Made by a program: the position numbers and the translations under genes
The notes under the pieces: model-generated
Told to the model about the DNA's origin: nothing
The model's input: only the letters and a program-made list of their open reading frames with translations
Database searches by the model: none
Source of the DNA: Streptomyces omiyaensis
GTDB lineage: Bacteria > Actinomycetota > Actinomycetes > Streptomycetales > Streptomycetaceae
Direction of reading: 5' to 3'
DNA: 64,000 nt
Assembly (NCBI RefSeq): GCF_014650895.1
Contig: NZ_BMVV01000025.1
Location: 1-64,000, forward strand
Shown: in pieces, positions 7,192 through 16,154 of the stretch
How positions within the stretch are numbered: the stretch's first letter is position 1
How the letters are laid out: each line of letters starts with the position of its first letter

Positions 7192-9324
7192 ATGAGCGGT
7201 GAGGGTCGGGACGATCCGCTGGGCGGTGCCGGTGCCACGGAGGCCGAAGGCCCGCCCGCCCGCCACGTGCCGAGCCAGAAAGGCCCCGGCGGCCTCCCCG
7301 GACCACCGCTCGGCCCGGCCGGACCGAGCGTGCCGCAGCAGCGCGAGGCCCCCTCCGACGGAACCGCGCGGGGCTCCGCCGCCGCATCCGCCGCAGCGCC
7401 CGCCACCGCACCGGGAGCCGGCACCGGCGGCGTACCGCGTCCGTCCCCGGAGACGGGCGGCGGGCCGGACGCCGGGGCCGACGCGGACACCGCGGACGGC
7501 GGGAACGACGCCGACGGCGGAGGCGTGCTGCCGCCGCCCCGGGAACTGCCGGCCTCGGACGCCGACCTCATCGCGCGCATGCGGGACGGCGACGACTCCG
7601 CCTACGAGGAACTGTTCCGCCGCCACTCCGACGCCGTGCGCCGCTACGCCCGGACCTGCTGCCGGGACGCGCACACCGCCGACGACCTCACCGCCGAGGT
7701 CTTCGCCCGCACCCTCCAGGCCGTCCGCGGCGGCGCCGGACCCGAACAGGCCGTCCGCGCCTACCTGATGACCACCGTCCGGCGGGTCGGCGCCCACTGG
7801 GCCAGGACCCAGAAGCGCGAGCACCTCGTCGAGGACTTCGCCGTCTTCGCCGCCGACGCCGCCCGCTCCTCCGAGGTCTCCGACCAGGACACCATGGACC
7901 TCGGCGCCGAGGTCCGGGCCATGCAGGAGGCCGAACAGTCGCTGGCCCTCCAGGCCTTCCGCTCGCTGCCCGAGCGCTGGCAGGCCGTCCTGTGGCACAC
8001 CACCGTCGAGGAGGAGTCGCCCAGCGAGGTCGCCCCCCTCTTCGGCCTCACCGCCAACGCCACCGCCGTGCTCGCCAGCCGCGCCCGCGAAGGACTCAAG
8101 CAGGCCTACCTCCAGGCGCACGTCAGCCAGGCGCTCACCGCCGGCGGCGACTGCGCCCGGTACGCCGACCGGCTCGGCGCCTACGCGCGCGGCGGACTGC
8201 GGATGCGGGCCGAACGCGGCCTGCGCAAGCACCTGGACGAGTGCGCCAAGTGCCGGGTCGCCGCGGGCGAACTCGCCCACGTCAACGCCGGCATCCCGGC
8301 GCTGCTGCCGATCGCGGTCATCGGCTGGTTCGCCGCCGGCTACTCCCTCAAGGCCGCCGGCATCGTCGCCAGCGGCGCGGTGGGCGCGGCCGGCGCGGGC
8401 GCCGCGGCGGCCGCCACCGGCGGCACGACGTCGGGCACCGCCTCGGGCGGGGCACTCGCCGAAGGACTCGGCGCACCCGCGAAGGCCGGCATCGCCGCCG
8501 CCGCGGCCGTCGCCGCGGCGGCCGGGCTCGTCTGGGCGATGGCCGGCGACCCGCAGCCCGTCGCCGCGCCCCGGCCCCTGCCGACGACCGCCACGCCCGC
8601 CGCCCCGGCCGCGCCCCCGGCGCCCGCGGCGAAGCCCTCGCCCCGGCCGACCCCGCCCCCGGCGCCCGCGCCGGAGCCCACCACCGCGCCTCCCCCGCCG
8701 AAGCCGAAGCCCACCCCGAGACCGACGCCGCCCCCCGAGCCGGTGGCGAAGCCCTCCCCGAAGCCCTCCCCGAAGCCGACGCCGGAACCCGCCCCGACGC
8801 CGGCGCCGACCCCGACGGCGAGGCCGAAGGCCACTCCCCGTCCCACCCCGCCGCCGACGACACCTCCCCCGCCGTCGCCCGCGCCCGCCGTCTACGAGGT
8901 CGGCCGGCTGGACCACACCGCCTTCGGCGACGGCACGAAGCCCGAGGTCGTCCTGGAGGACGGCACCTGGATGTGGCCGCGCCGGGGCATGTCCGTCGGC
9001 GGCACCTCGTACGCGTACGGCGTGAGCGTGCACGCCCCGTCCTCGCTGCTCATCGAGCTCAACCGGCCGTGCACCTCCTACGACGCGCGCGTCGGCGTCG
9101 ACGACCTGAGCGCCCCGCTCGGCCCCGGCGGGGTCCGCTTCTCCGTGTACGGCGACGGGGAGCGGCTCTGGCGCTCGCCCGTGCTGCGGCCGGGCGATCC
9201 GGCGGTCCCCGTCCACGTGGACATCGGGGACCGGTCCACGATCCGGCTCGTGGTGGAGGAGCACACGCCGTTCGGGCGGGCCGCCGTCGCCGACTGGGCG
9301 GAGTCCCGGATCAGCTGCGGCTGA
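7192..9324 (+). CDS. ECF sigma factor fused to zinc finger, membrane segment and NPCBM-like extracellular domain
   Basis: This 710-residue multidomain protein opens with a disordered Ala/Gly/Pro region of about 120 residues. Sigma region 2 follows (DADLIARMRDGDDSAYEELF, then AHTADDLTAEVF), then region 4 (LPERWQAVLWHTTVEEESPSE, with LFGLTANATAVLASRAREGL). Next comes an anti-sigma-type zinc finger (HLDECAKC), then hydrophobic segments around residues 365-455. A Pro/Lys/Ala-rich spacer of over 100 residues leads to a C-terminal domain beginning YEVGRLDHTAFGDG, which resembles NPCBM carbohydrate-binding modules. The layout suggests a membrane-tethered sigma factor that senses cell-wall or sugar ligands outside and is released or reoriented inside. 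ECF groups with such C-terminal extensions are known in Actinobacteria. The domain calls are by eye. The gene converges on and overlaps the SARP gene by 14 bp. Confidence 0.82.
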   Translation: MSGEGRDDPLGGAGATEAEGPPARHVPSQKGPGGLPGPPLGPAGPSVPQQREAPSDGTARGSAAASAAAPATAPGAGTGGVPRPSPETGGGPDAGADADTADGGNDADGGGVLPPPRELPASDADLIARMRDGDDSAYEELFRRHSDAVRRYARTCCRDAHTADDLTAEVFARTLQAVRGGAGPEQAVRAYLMTTVRRVGAHWARTQKREHLVEDFAVFAADAARSSEVSDQDTMDLGAEVRAMQEAEQSLALQAFRSLPERWQAVLWHTTVEEESPSEVAPLFGLTANATAVLASRAREGLKQAYLQAHVSQALTAGGDCARYADRLGAYARGGLRMRAERGLRKHLDECAKCRVAAGELAHVNAGIPALLPIAVIGWFAAGYSLKAAGIVASGAVGAAGAGAAAAATGGTTSGTASGGALAEGLGAPAKAGIAAAAAVAAAAGLVWAMAGDPQPVAAPRPLPTTATPAAPAAPPAPAAKPSPRPTPPPAPAPEPTTAPPPPKPKPTPRPTPPPEPVAKPSPKPSPKPTPEPAPTPAPTPTARPKATPRPTPPPTTPPPPSPAPAVYEVGRLDHTAFGDGTKPEVVLEDGTWMWPRRGMSVGGTSYAYGVSVHAPSSLLIELNRPCTSYDARVGVDDLSAPLGPGGVRFSVYGDGERLWRSPVLRPGDPAVPVHVDIGDRSTIRLVVEEHTPFGRAAVADWAESRISCG

Positions 9325-12300
9325 CCGGCCCCGCGGTGCCGGCGGAGTCGTACGGCTCCGCCTCCACCAGGGCCAGCACCTCCTCGGGGCCGAGCCCCGC
9401 GCCGGCGGCGCGGGCCGCGGCCAGGCCTTCCTCGCCGAGCGCGGCCCGGCAGGCGTCGGCCAGCACCGCCGCCTCGCGCAGCTCGGGCACCGAACGCGGG
9501 ACGTCCTTCCGCCAGGTGCCGACGGCGGCGGCCACGCGCGCGCAGCGGTCCGCGTCGCCGGCCCGGTGCAGGGCGAAGGCGAGCCCCTCGCCCAGGCCGA
9601 TCACGACGATGTCCGCGCAGTGGCCGCCGAGCGCGGCGCGCAACGCGCGCGCGGCGCCCACGACGGCCGCCGGGCCGGCGCCCTCGTGGGCGTCGATCCG
9701 GGCGACGAACCCGTCCAGGGCGATGACGAAGTGCGGCGGCCGGTTGCCGGCGCGGACGTGGGCGCCGGTGGAGGTGATCCACGCGCGCGCGCCCACCGGG
9801 TCCTCCCGGTCGAGGGCGAGGACGGCACGCATGAAGTCCACGTAGACGAGGGCCTCCTCGAGGCGGTGCCGCCGGGCCTCCCGCGCGGCCTCGTCGAGGC
9901 CCCGTTCGGCGGCGGCGGTGTCCCCGTCGCGGTAGGCCAGCTCGGCGAGACGGGCGATGAGGAAGGGGGTCTCCGCGTGCGCGCCGACCTCGCGGGCGAG
10001 TGCGAGGGCCTCTCCGTACGCCTCCCCGGCCTCCGCCCGGCGGCCCCGCATCATGTGGGCCTCGGCGGCGGCCGAGGCGACCTGGGCCCCCATCCAGCGG
10101 TCCCCCACCCGGCGGGCGAGGACGCGGAGTTCGGCCAGGTCCTCGTCGATGCCGTCCATGCCGTCGGGCATGTCCACGACCATGTGGGTGCGGAACATCA
10201 GGCTGACGCCGATCTCCCAGTCGCCGCCGTACCGCCGGCAGGTCTCGATGCCGGAGTCGAGGAGGGCGCGGACCGTCGCCGGCTCCTCGGTGAGGTACGC
10301 CGTGAACGGCCACAGCAGCCCCGGGAAGCGGGCGGACTCCGGGCCGGGGTCCGCGCCGAAGGCGTCCCGGACCCGGCGGACGAGCGCGAGCGCCCCGGCG
10401 TCCTCGCGCAGGTCGCCCGTGTACGTGTTCTCGTCCTCCATGGAGAGGAAGAACGACAGCATCCGCAGGTGCATGCGGGGCCAGTGCCGGGGATCGGCCG
10501 GGTCGTCCGGGTCCTCGCCGAGCGCGAGGGCGCGCCGGGTCCAGGCGAGGCCCTCCGCGCGGTAGTTGCGCAGCCACCAGAACCAGCCCATGGCGAAGAC
10601 GAGCCGGAGTCCGCCGCGCTCGTCGGGCGGGGGTCCCCCCTGCGCGAAGAGCCCGGGAGCGGTGACGAGGGTGCGGTGGAGGGCGGCCCGGATGTTGTCG
10701 AGGTCCCGCTCGATCCGGTCGATCCAGGGCAGCTGCTCGCCGGAGCGGAGCCGGGGCTCGGCCTCCTCGGCGAGGGCCGTGAAGTGCGCGGTGTGGGCGG
10801 CCTCGGCGGCGGCCAGCAGGGCGGGGGTCTCGGCGGCGCGCTCGGCCGCGTACTCGTGGATGGTCTCCAGGAGGCGGTAGCGCATCGCGCCGTCGTCGGA
10901 GGGCGCGGCGACGACGAGGGACTTGTCGACGAGGGCGCCGAGTGTTTCGAGCGTGGCGAGGGGGGCGGCGACGGAAGCGGCGGGTGAGCCGGGGAGGAGG
11001 GCGTCGGCCTCCGGGGGGCGGCCGGTGTCCACGGCCTCCGCCGCGGGGAGGTCCCAGCCGCCGGTGAAGACGGAGACCCGGCGGAGCAGGGTCCGCTCGA
11101 CCGGGTCGAGCAGGTCCCAGGACCAGTCGACGACCGCGCGGAGGGTCTGCTGGCGGGGCAGCAGGGTGCGGGCGCCCGAGGTGAGGAGGCGAAAGCGGTC
11201 GTCGAGCCGGTCGGCGATCTGCCGCGGGGTGAGCAGCCGCAGGCGGGCGGCGGCCAGTTCGATGGCGAGGGGCAGGCCGTCGAGACGGCGGCAGATCTCG
11301 GCGACGGCATCGGCGTCGGCGTCGTGCGCGTACTCCTCGTCGAAGGCGGGGCGGACGGCCCTGGCCCGCTCGGTGAAGAGCCGGTGCGCGGGGGCGGGCG
11401 GCAGCGGTTCGACCGGGCGGACGGTCTCGCCGGGGACGCCGAGGGGCTCGCGGCTGGTGGCGAGGACCCGGAGGCCGGGGCAGTGGGCGAGGAGCGTCTC
11501 GGCGAGGGCCGCGGCGGCGTCGACGACGTGCTCGCAGTTGTCGAGGACGAGGAGGAGGCCGGGGCGGTGGGCGAGGTGCTCGACGAGGTGGGCGGTGGGG
11601 TCGTCCTGGAGCGGGGCGCCGTCACGGGTGATCAGGTTGATCTCGCGGAGGCGCAGCGCGGAGAGGACGGCGCCGGGGAGCGCGCCGGGGTCGTCGAGCG
11701 GCGCGAGTTCCGCGATCCACGCGTGGGCTCCGGCGACCTGCCGGGCGGCCTCCTCGGCGAGCCGCGTCTTCCCGGAACCGCCGGGGCCGGTGAGGGTGAC
11801 GAGCCGGGACCGCCCCAGGTCCTCGCGCAGGGCGGCGAGCTCGGGCTCCCGGCCGACGAAGGAGGTGAGACGGGGGCGGATGTTGCCGTCGTCGGGGGTG
11901 GGGACGGGAGCGGGGGTGGGGGCCGGGGCCGGCGCCGGGTCGGGACTGGGGTGGGGGCGGGGAGGGGGGCGGAGGCCGGAACCGGGGCCGGGGCCGGGGG
12001 GCCGTCGCGGGGTGGGGTACGCGGCGGGTGCCGGGCGGTCCGTGGGCGCGGGTGCGAGGAGTTCCCGGTGGAGGGCGGTCAGTTCGGGACCGGGGTCGGT
12101 GCCGAGGGCGTCCGCCAGGGTGCGGCGGGCCGTCTCGTAGGCGGCGAGCGCGTCGGCGTGCCGGCCCTCGGCCCGCAGGGCGCGGACGAGCTGGGCGTGG
12201 AAGCCCTCGTCGTACGGGTGGGCGGCGGTGAGCCCGGTCAGCTCCGGGACGAGGCCGTCGACGGCGCCGCGCCGGAGGTCGGCCTCGACGCGGCGGCGCC

Positions 12301-12763
12301 GGGCGGCGAGGCGCTGGGCCTCGGGGCGGACGCCCGCCGGTCCGGGGAGGTCGGCGAGGGCGGGGCCGCGGAAGAGCCCGAGGGCTTCCCGCAGGAGCGC
12401 GGCGGCCTTCTCGGGGTCCCCGGCGTCGAGGAGGGCGCCGGCCTCCGCGGCGCGCCGCTCGAAGACGTACAGGTCGATGTCCTCCGGTCCGGCGGCGAGC
12501 CGGTAGCCGGGTCCGGGCGTCGCCTCGACGGCCTCGCGGCCGAGGGCCCGGCGCAGGCGGGCGACGAGCGCCTGGACGGCGGCGGGCGCGTCGAGCGGCG
12601 GTTCGTCCCCGTACACGTCGTCGACGAGCTCCCGGACCGGGACGGCCCGCCCGCCGCGCAGCGCGAGGGCGGCCAGCAGCGCGCGCAGCCGGGCGCCGCC
12701 CAGGGGCAGGGGGGTGCCGTCGGGGGCGAGGGCCTCGGTGGTGCCGAGGAGGAGATACCGCAC
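9311..12763 (-). CDS. SARP/AfsR-like regulator (OmpR-type HTH + BTAD + NB-ARC ATPase)
   Basis: This large, 1150-residue cytoplasmic regulator starts MRYLLLGTTEALAPDG, the usual beginning of a SARP winged helix. A bacterial transcriptional activation domain follows to about residue 245. A Pro-rich linker leads to an NTPase of the NB-ARC/STAND class with P-loop GPGGSGKTRLAEEA at about residue 325 and LLVLDNCEHV as Walker B. The C-terminal half is Ala/Leu-rich, helical and TPR-like. The family includes AfsR and pathway-specific activators of antibiotic clusters. The start is GTG. No classical biosynthetic cluster adjoins it; the closest candidate target is the macrolactam cyclase upstream on the same strand. 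Confidence 0.88.
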   Translation of the reverse strand: MRYLLLGTTEALAPDGTPLPLGGARLRALLAALALRGGRAVPVRELVDDVYGDEPPLDAPAAVQALVARLRRALGREAVEATPGPGYRLAAGPEDIDLYVFERRAAEAGALLDAGDPEKAAALLREALGLFRGPALADLPGPAGVRPEAQRLAARRRRVEADLRRGAVDGLVPELTGLTAAHPYDEGFHAQLVRALRAEGRHADALAAYETARRTLADALGTDPGPELTALHRELLAPAPTDRPAPAAYPTPRRPPGPGPGSGLRPPPRPHPSPDPAPAPAPTPAPVPTPDDGNIRPRLTSFVGREPELAALREDLGRSRLVTLTGPGGSGKTRLAEEAARQVAGAHAWIAELAPLDDPGALPGAVLSALRLREINLITRDGAPLQDDPTAHLVEHLAHRPGLLLVLDNCEHVVDAAAALAETLLAHCPGLRVLATSREPLGVPGETVRPVEPLPPAPAHRLFTERARAVRPAFDEEYAHDADADAVAEICRRLDGLPLAIELAAARLRLLTPRQIADRLDDRFRLLTSGARTLLPRQQTLRAVVDWSWDLLDPVERTLLRRVSVFTGGWDLPAAEAVDTGRPPEADALLPGSPAASVAAPLATLETLGALVDKSLVVAAPSDDGAMRYRLLETIHEYAAERAAETPALLAAAEAAHTAHFTALAEEAEPRLRSGEQLPWIDRIERDLDNIRAALHRTLVTAPGLFAQGGPPPDERGGLRLVFAMGWFWWLRNYRAEGLAWTRRALALGEDPDDPADPRHWPRMHLRMLSFFLSMEDENTYTGDLREDAGALALVRRVRDAFGADPGPESARFPGLLWPFTAYLTEEPATVRALLDSGIETCRRYGGDWEIGVSLMFRTHMVVDMPDGMDGIDEDLAELRVLARRVGDRWMGAQVASAAAEAHMMRGRRAEAGEAYGEALALAREVGAHAETPFLIARLAELAYRDGDTAAAERGLDEAAREARRHRLEEALVYVDFMRAVLALDREDPVGARAWITSTGAHVRAGNRPPHFVIALDGFVARIDAHEGAGPAAVVGAARALRAALGGHCADIVVIGLGEGLAFALHRAGDADRCARVAAAVGTWRKDVPRSVPELREAAVLADACRAALGEEGLAAARAAGAGLGPEEVLALVEAEPYDSAGTAGPVSRS

Positions 12764-12826
12764 CGGCCCATTCTCGCCGCCGGGTTCGGGGGACGCCTCG
12801 GGGTTTCCCCGGGCGGGTCCCCGGGC

Positions 12827-13001
12827 CGCGCCTTTCGGTCACGCGGGTCGGGTGTCCCGGGCGTGCCTCGCGGTCCTGTGAGTCAGGCGCCCTGACCGTG
12901 CCCCGCGGTCGCGCGGGTGGCTCTCCCCGGGCGTGCCCCGCGGTCGAACGGATGGCTCTCCCCGGCCGTGCCCCGCGGTCACGCCGGGGTGGCGGGGTCG
13001 G
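12827..13001. repeat. Five tandem copies of a 35-bp repeat
   Basis: A conserved core CGTGCCCCGCGGTC recurs with exact 35-bp spacing at 12862 (one mismatch), 12897, 12932 and 12967, with a more diverged copy at 12827. Copies three and four are nearly identical over most of the unit (GGCTCTCCCCGG shared). The block lies in the 507-bp gap between the SARP start and the cyclase stop, and I see no open frame there that looks coding. It could be a mini-satellite or an array of protein-binding sites for the SARP gene or its neighbours. Confidence 0.7.
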
Positions 13002-13016
13002 GAGGGGTGGGTGGGG

Positions 13017-13160
13017 CGAGCAGGACCGGGCGGGGCGGGTGGGCCGAGCAGGACCGCGCGGGCCGAGCGAGGCGGGCAGGCGGGGGCAGGCAGTGGGCGT
13101 CGGGCAGGGCGGGAGGGGCGGGCAGGCAGTGGGCGGCGGGCAGACAGTGGGCGGCGAGCA
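13017..13160. repeat. GC-rich degenerate short repeats downstream of the cyclase
   Basis: The 18-mer GGGCAGGCAGTGGGCGKC occurs three times in slightly varied form near 13085, 13119 and 13138, and GAGCAGGACCG occurs twice (13018 and 13046). Together with the 35-bp array they fill the space up to the cyclase stop codon. No gene, clear terminator or transposon end is recognisable. Confidence 0.5.
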
Positions 13161-13270
13161 GGCCGACGGCGACGGGCGGGCCGGGCCGGCCGGCCGGGCG
13201 GGACAGGCGGGATCCGGTCGGCGGGCAGGACCCGGTCGGGCGGGCTGGTGTGACGTTTCGCCAGGACGGC

Positions 13271-15454
13271 TCACCGCGCCGGCAGGGAGCGGGAGGCCGG
13301 GACGAGGGGGCCCTGCACCGCGCGCGGGGCGCGGGGGGTGGCGGTGTCGGTCCAGCAGGAGCCCCGGCGGGCGAGGAGGCGGCGGAGCCAGAGCTCGGTG
13401 GAGACGAGGTCGGCGAGGCCGTCGAGGGGGACCCGGGCGCCGTCCGCCGCCGCGCGCAGGGCCTCGCGGACGGTGCCGGCCTCGATGAGGCCCGCGTCGG
13501 CCAGGAGGGGCGCGTCGAAGAGGGCGAGCAGGGTCGGGAGCGCGGCGCGCAGGCCCGCGCGGGCGGTGCCGGCGGGGACCGCCGGGTAGGGGGCGCCCCA
13601 GCCGTGCGGCAGGTCGCGGATGCCGGTGTCGGCGAGGACCGTGCGCAGGACGCCGGCCCGCGCGTCGGGCTGGACCCGGAGCGATTCGGGGAGGTCCCGG
13701 CAGGCGCGGACGACCTGGTTGTCGAGGAAGGGGGCGTGCAGCCGCTGGCCGCGGATCTCGGCGGCCTGTTCCAGGACCCGCAGGTCGGCCGCCGCCCGGG
13801 CGAGGGCGGCACGCGCGCGTGCCTCCCCGGGGCGCTGGACGGCCGGGGGCAGGGTGGCCGCCCGGTTGAGGCGCACCGACACCTCGGCGAGCGCCTCGCC
13901 GGTGAGCCAGCGGGCCGCCGGCCCCGGCCGGGACCAGGCGAGCGCGGAGAGCGAGGCCGCCAGCGGGCCGTGGGCGTCGGCGGGGTCCCGGTTGGCGTCG
14001 AGGACGTGCCGGGCGGCGGTCTCCAGACCGGCCCGGTAGGGGGTGCGGGCGAGCCTGCGCGCCGCGCGGTAGACGGTGACCGGCACCAGGAAGGCGCCCG
14101 CCGACGGGCCGGTCGCCTTGGCGAGGGCGGTCACCGGGCGGACCAGGGAACGCCGCCTGCGGTCCATCAGGAGGTCGGCGAGGCGCGCCGGGTGGGCGTC
14201 CAGGACCTGCTTGGCGCCCAGGCCGGTGAAGTGGTCGGCGCTGCCTCCCGCGAGCCGCCTGCGGTGCCGCTCGGCGGTGACCAGGGCGGGTCCGGGCTCG
14301 TCGGTGAGCGGCCCGTCCAGGGCTGCGTACGGCAGGGCCTCCTCGCCCGCCGCGACGACCACGTGGCGCAGCCGGGGGTCCGCCGCCAGCTCGCGGGCCC
14401 GCTCCAGCTCGGCCGCGCGTCCGGGGCCGGGCTTGGCCGCCAGGTCGCTGAAGGTGACCGCGAGCAGCCGCTCCCCGGCGCCGGCGTGCCCGATGAGCGT
14501 GCCGGGCACGCCGGGCAGTCCGGCGGCGAGCAGGGCGAGGGTGGCGGAGGCGCTGCCGCCGGACAGGTCGGCGCCGATGCCGGGCGCGGGGCCCTCGCCG
14601 CGGGCCGCCCTGCGGTCGGCGGGCCCCATCCCGGGGACGGGGCCGGGGTCCGGCGGGGGCGCCTCGGGCGCGTGCCGGGGGGCGGTGAGCCGGGCCCGGA
14701 CGGACTCCACCAGCGCGTCCCTGACCGCCTCGACGGCCTGCCGGGGCTCGGCCTCCGGCGCGGCGACGGCGAGCGAGGCCACCGTCTCGTACCCGGCGAT
14801 CTCGCGGGAGCCGTCGCGCAGGATCAGCGCGTGGCCGGGCGGGACCCGCCGGACGCCCTCGTAGGGGGTGGAGTCGCGGAGCGCCTCCGGGGACTCGGGG
14901 CAGGCGAGCAGGGCGGCGAGGTGGCCGATGTCGAGCTGGGCCTCGACGAGGTCGGCGAGCGGGAGGGCGGCGGTGGCGTAGGCGGTGCCGCGCTCCCAGG
15001 GTGTGTGGAAGACGGGCCGGGCGCCGGCGAGGTCGCCGGTGACGGTGATCCGGCGGCCGGCCTTCACGACGGCGGTGTAGCTGCCGGGCCAGGCGGTGAG
15101 GTGGCGCAGGGCGCCGCCGCGCGCGGTGACGAGGCCGCGGCGGAGTTCGTCGTCGCCGGCGGCGCAGCAGCCGAGGACGGCGAGGCGGGTCCCGTCGTCG
15201 AGGGAGACCATCCGCACCTCGTCCGGGCGCCAGTCGCCGACCGCCCACAGGGGGTCGGGGTCGCCCCAGAGGAGCTGTGCGCCCACCGGCTGCACCGTGC
15301 GCCCCCCGACGTCGCCGCCGCTCTCGGCGTACGGCCCCGTCCGGGGCGGGGCGGCGGAGTCGTACGCGCCGTGGGCTCCGCTCGCCGCTCCGCTGCGCGC
15401 TCCCGCCGTGGCGTACCCCGCGGCGACACTGCTCCAGCCCACCAGCCATCGCAT
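13271..15454 (-). CDS. Asparagine-synthase-like macrolactam (lasso-type) cyclase, stand-alone
   Basis: The protein has 727 residues with a class II glutamine-amidotransferase-like N-terminal domain. That domain starts MRWLVGWSS and lacks the catalytic Cys2 of true asparagine synthetase. An asparagine-synthase ATP-pyrophosphatase domain follows. This is the layout of lasso-peptide isopeptide-bond cyclases, and the N terminus resembles the albusnodin-type macrolactam cyclases as I remember them. The ATP loop reads LSGGSASATLALL, where asparagine synthetases have SGGxDS, so the usual Asp is replaced. The ATG at 15454 is chosen because GGAGG lies 7 bp upstream. No leader peptidase (B1/B2) gene or recognisable precursor peptide was found nearby, so the substrate is unknown. 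It may instead be a diverged asparagine-synthase relative with another amide-forming role. Confidence 0.7.
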   Translation of the reverse strand: MRWLVGWSSVAAGYATAGARSGAASGAHGAYDSAAPPRTGPYAESGGDVGGRTVQPVGAQLLWGDPDPLWAVGDWRPDEVRMVSLDDGTRLAVLGCCAAGDDELRRGLVTARGGALRHLTAWPGSYTAVVKAGRRITVTGDLAGARPVFHTPWERGTAYATAALPLADLVEAQLDIGHLAALLACPESPEALRDSTPYEGVRRVPPGHALILRDGSREIAGYETVASLAVAAPEAEPRQAVEAVRDALVESVRARLTAPRHAPEAPPPDPGPVPGMGPADRRAARGEGPAPGIGADLSGGSASATLALLAAGLPGVPGTLIGHAGAGERLLAVTFSDLAAKPGPGRAAELERARELAADPRLRHVVVAAGEEALPYAALDGPLTDEPGPALVTAERHRRRLAGGSADHFTGLGAKQVLDAHPARLADLLMDRRRRSLVRPVTALAKATGPSAGAFLVPVTVYRAARRLARTPYRAGLETAARHVLDANRDPADAHGPLAASLSALAWSRPGPAARWLTGEALAEVSVRLNRAATLPPAVQRPGEARARAALARAAADLRVLEQAAEIRGQRLHAPFLDNQVVRACRDLPESLRVQPDARAGVLRTVLADTGIRDLPHGWGAPYPAVPAGTARAGLRAALPTLLALFDAPLLADAGLIEAGTVREALRAAADGARVPLDGLADLVSTELWLRRLLARRGSCWTDTATPRAPRAVQGPLVPASRSLPAR

Positions 15455-16154
15455 CGGCGCCTCCACGTCCGTTTCGGTGGGGCCATGCTGCCATGACAAC
15501 GGCGCACGGGGCGGGGTCCGGGGGCACGCGCGCCAAAGCCGAATGCGCCCCTGGCATGCGCCAGTTGGCGGGGCGGCGAGCGGGCGGTGGCGCGCGGGTG
15601 ACGGGCGGGAGAGCGGCGGAAGGGGGCTCCGGCGGGGCCGGGCAGGGCCTTCGGGGTCCGCGGATTCGGCCGATTCTCGCCCACGACAAGAGGTTTGACT
15701 TCTCGTCAGTCACCAAGGGGATCACGGAAACGGCGGTGGCGTCCCGGGCCGCACCCGGCGCCGGCGGTGCGGTTCTCCGGCAGTCCGGGAGGCGACCCGC
15801 CTCCCGGAGCCGTCCGCCGCCCGCGGGGAATGGAGCGGCGGTGTCCCCCAGCCCACCGGTACCGGACCCGGAACCCGGCAGGGTTCCGTCCCCGGCCGGA
15901 CGGGCCGACCCACGCAGCACCCATGGAAGCCCTCGCGGCCCGGAGCGACGAGAGCGCACGGCCGGGCGCACGGCCACACGGCCGGAGCACGGACCGGCCG
16001 CAGGACGCTCGCGGTCTGTTGTTCACACAACAATCTCGCCATACGGAACTCCGCCCCTTAACGGTGGGGATGCGGCGAACTACGCTGTGTTTACGAATGC
16101 CGCACGCCTATGCCCGGCGTCGCGGCGGCCGTCTGGATGTCGAGGGGTGGCGTC
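15455..16154. other. 700-bp divergent intergenic region, no gene recognised
   Basis: This separates the cyclase (minus) from the NsdA-like gene (plus). I searched both strands for a short lasso-type precursor and saw none with a leader motif. There is an imperfect inverted repeat GACAAGAGGT-TTG-ACTTCTCGTC at 15684-15706. A hairpin with TGTTGT/ACAACA arms lies at 16017-16032, just before the AT-richer segment that should hold the promoter of the NsdA-like gene. Both are candidate regulator sites. The rest is very GC-rich and featureless to the eye. Confidence 0.45.

Noticed and set aside
12827..13001. 35-bp repeat array considered as a CRISPR
   Set aside because: Units abut with no variable spacers of fixed size, and no cas genes are present. 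It is a tandem repeat.
15455..15720. Possible lasso precursor peptide upstream of the cyclase
   Set aside because: The only short frames on the minus strand (one starting TDEKSNLLSW) lack a leader motif, a Thr at position -2 and a stop at a sensible length.
11622..15977. Very long minus-strand frame of over 1400 codons
   Set aside because: It overlaps the SARP and cyclase genes out of frame and is Arg/Pro/Ala-rich, the usual shadow of GC-rich coding DNA. Motifs of the real genes are in the other frame.
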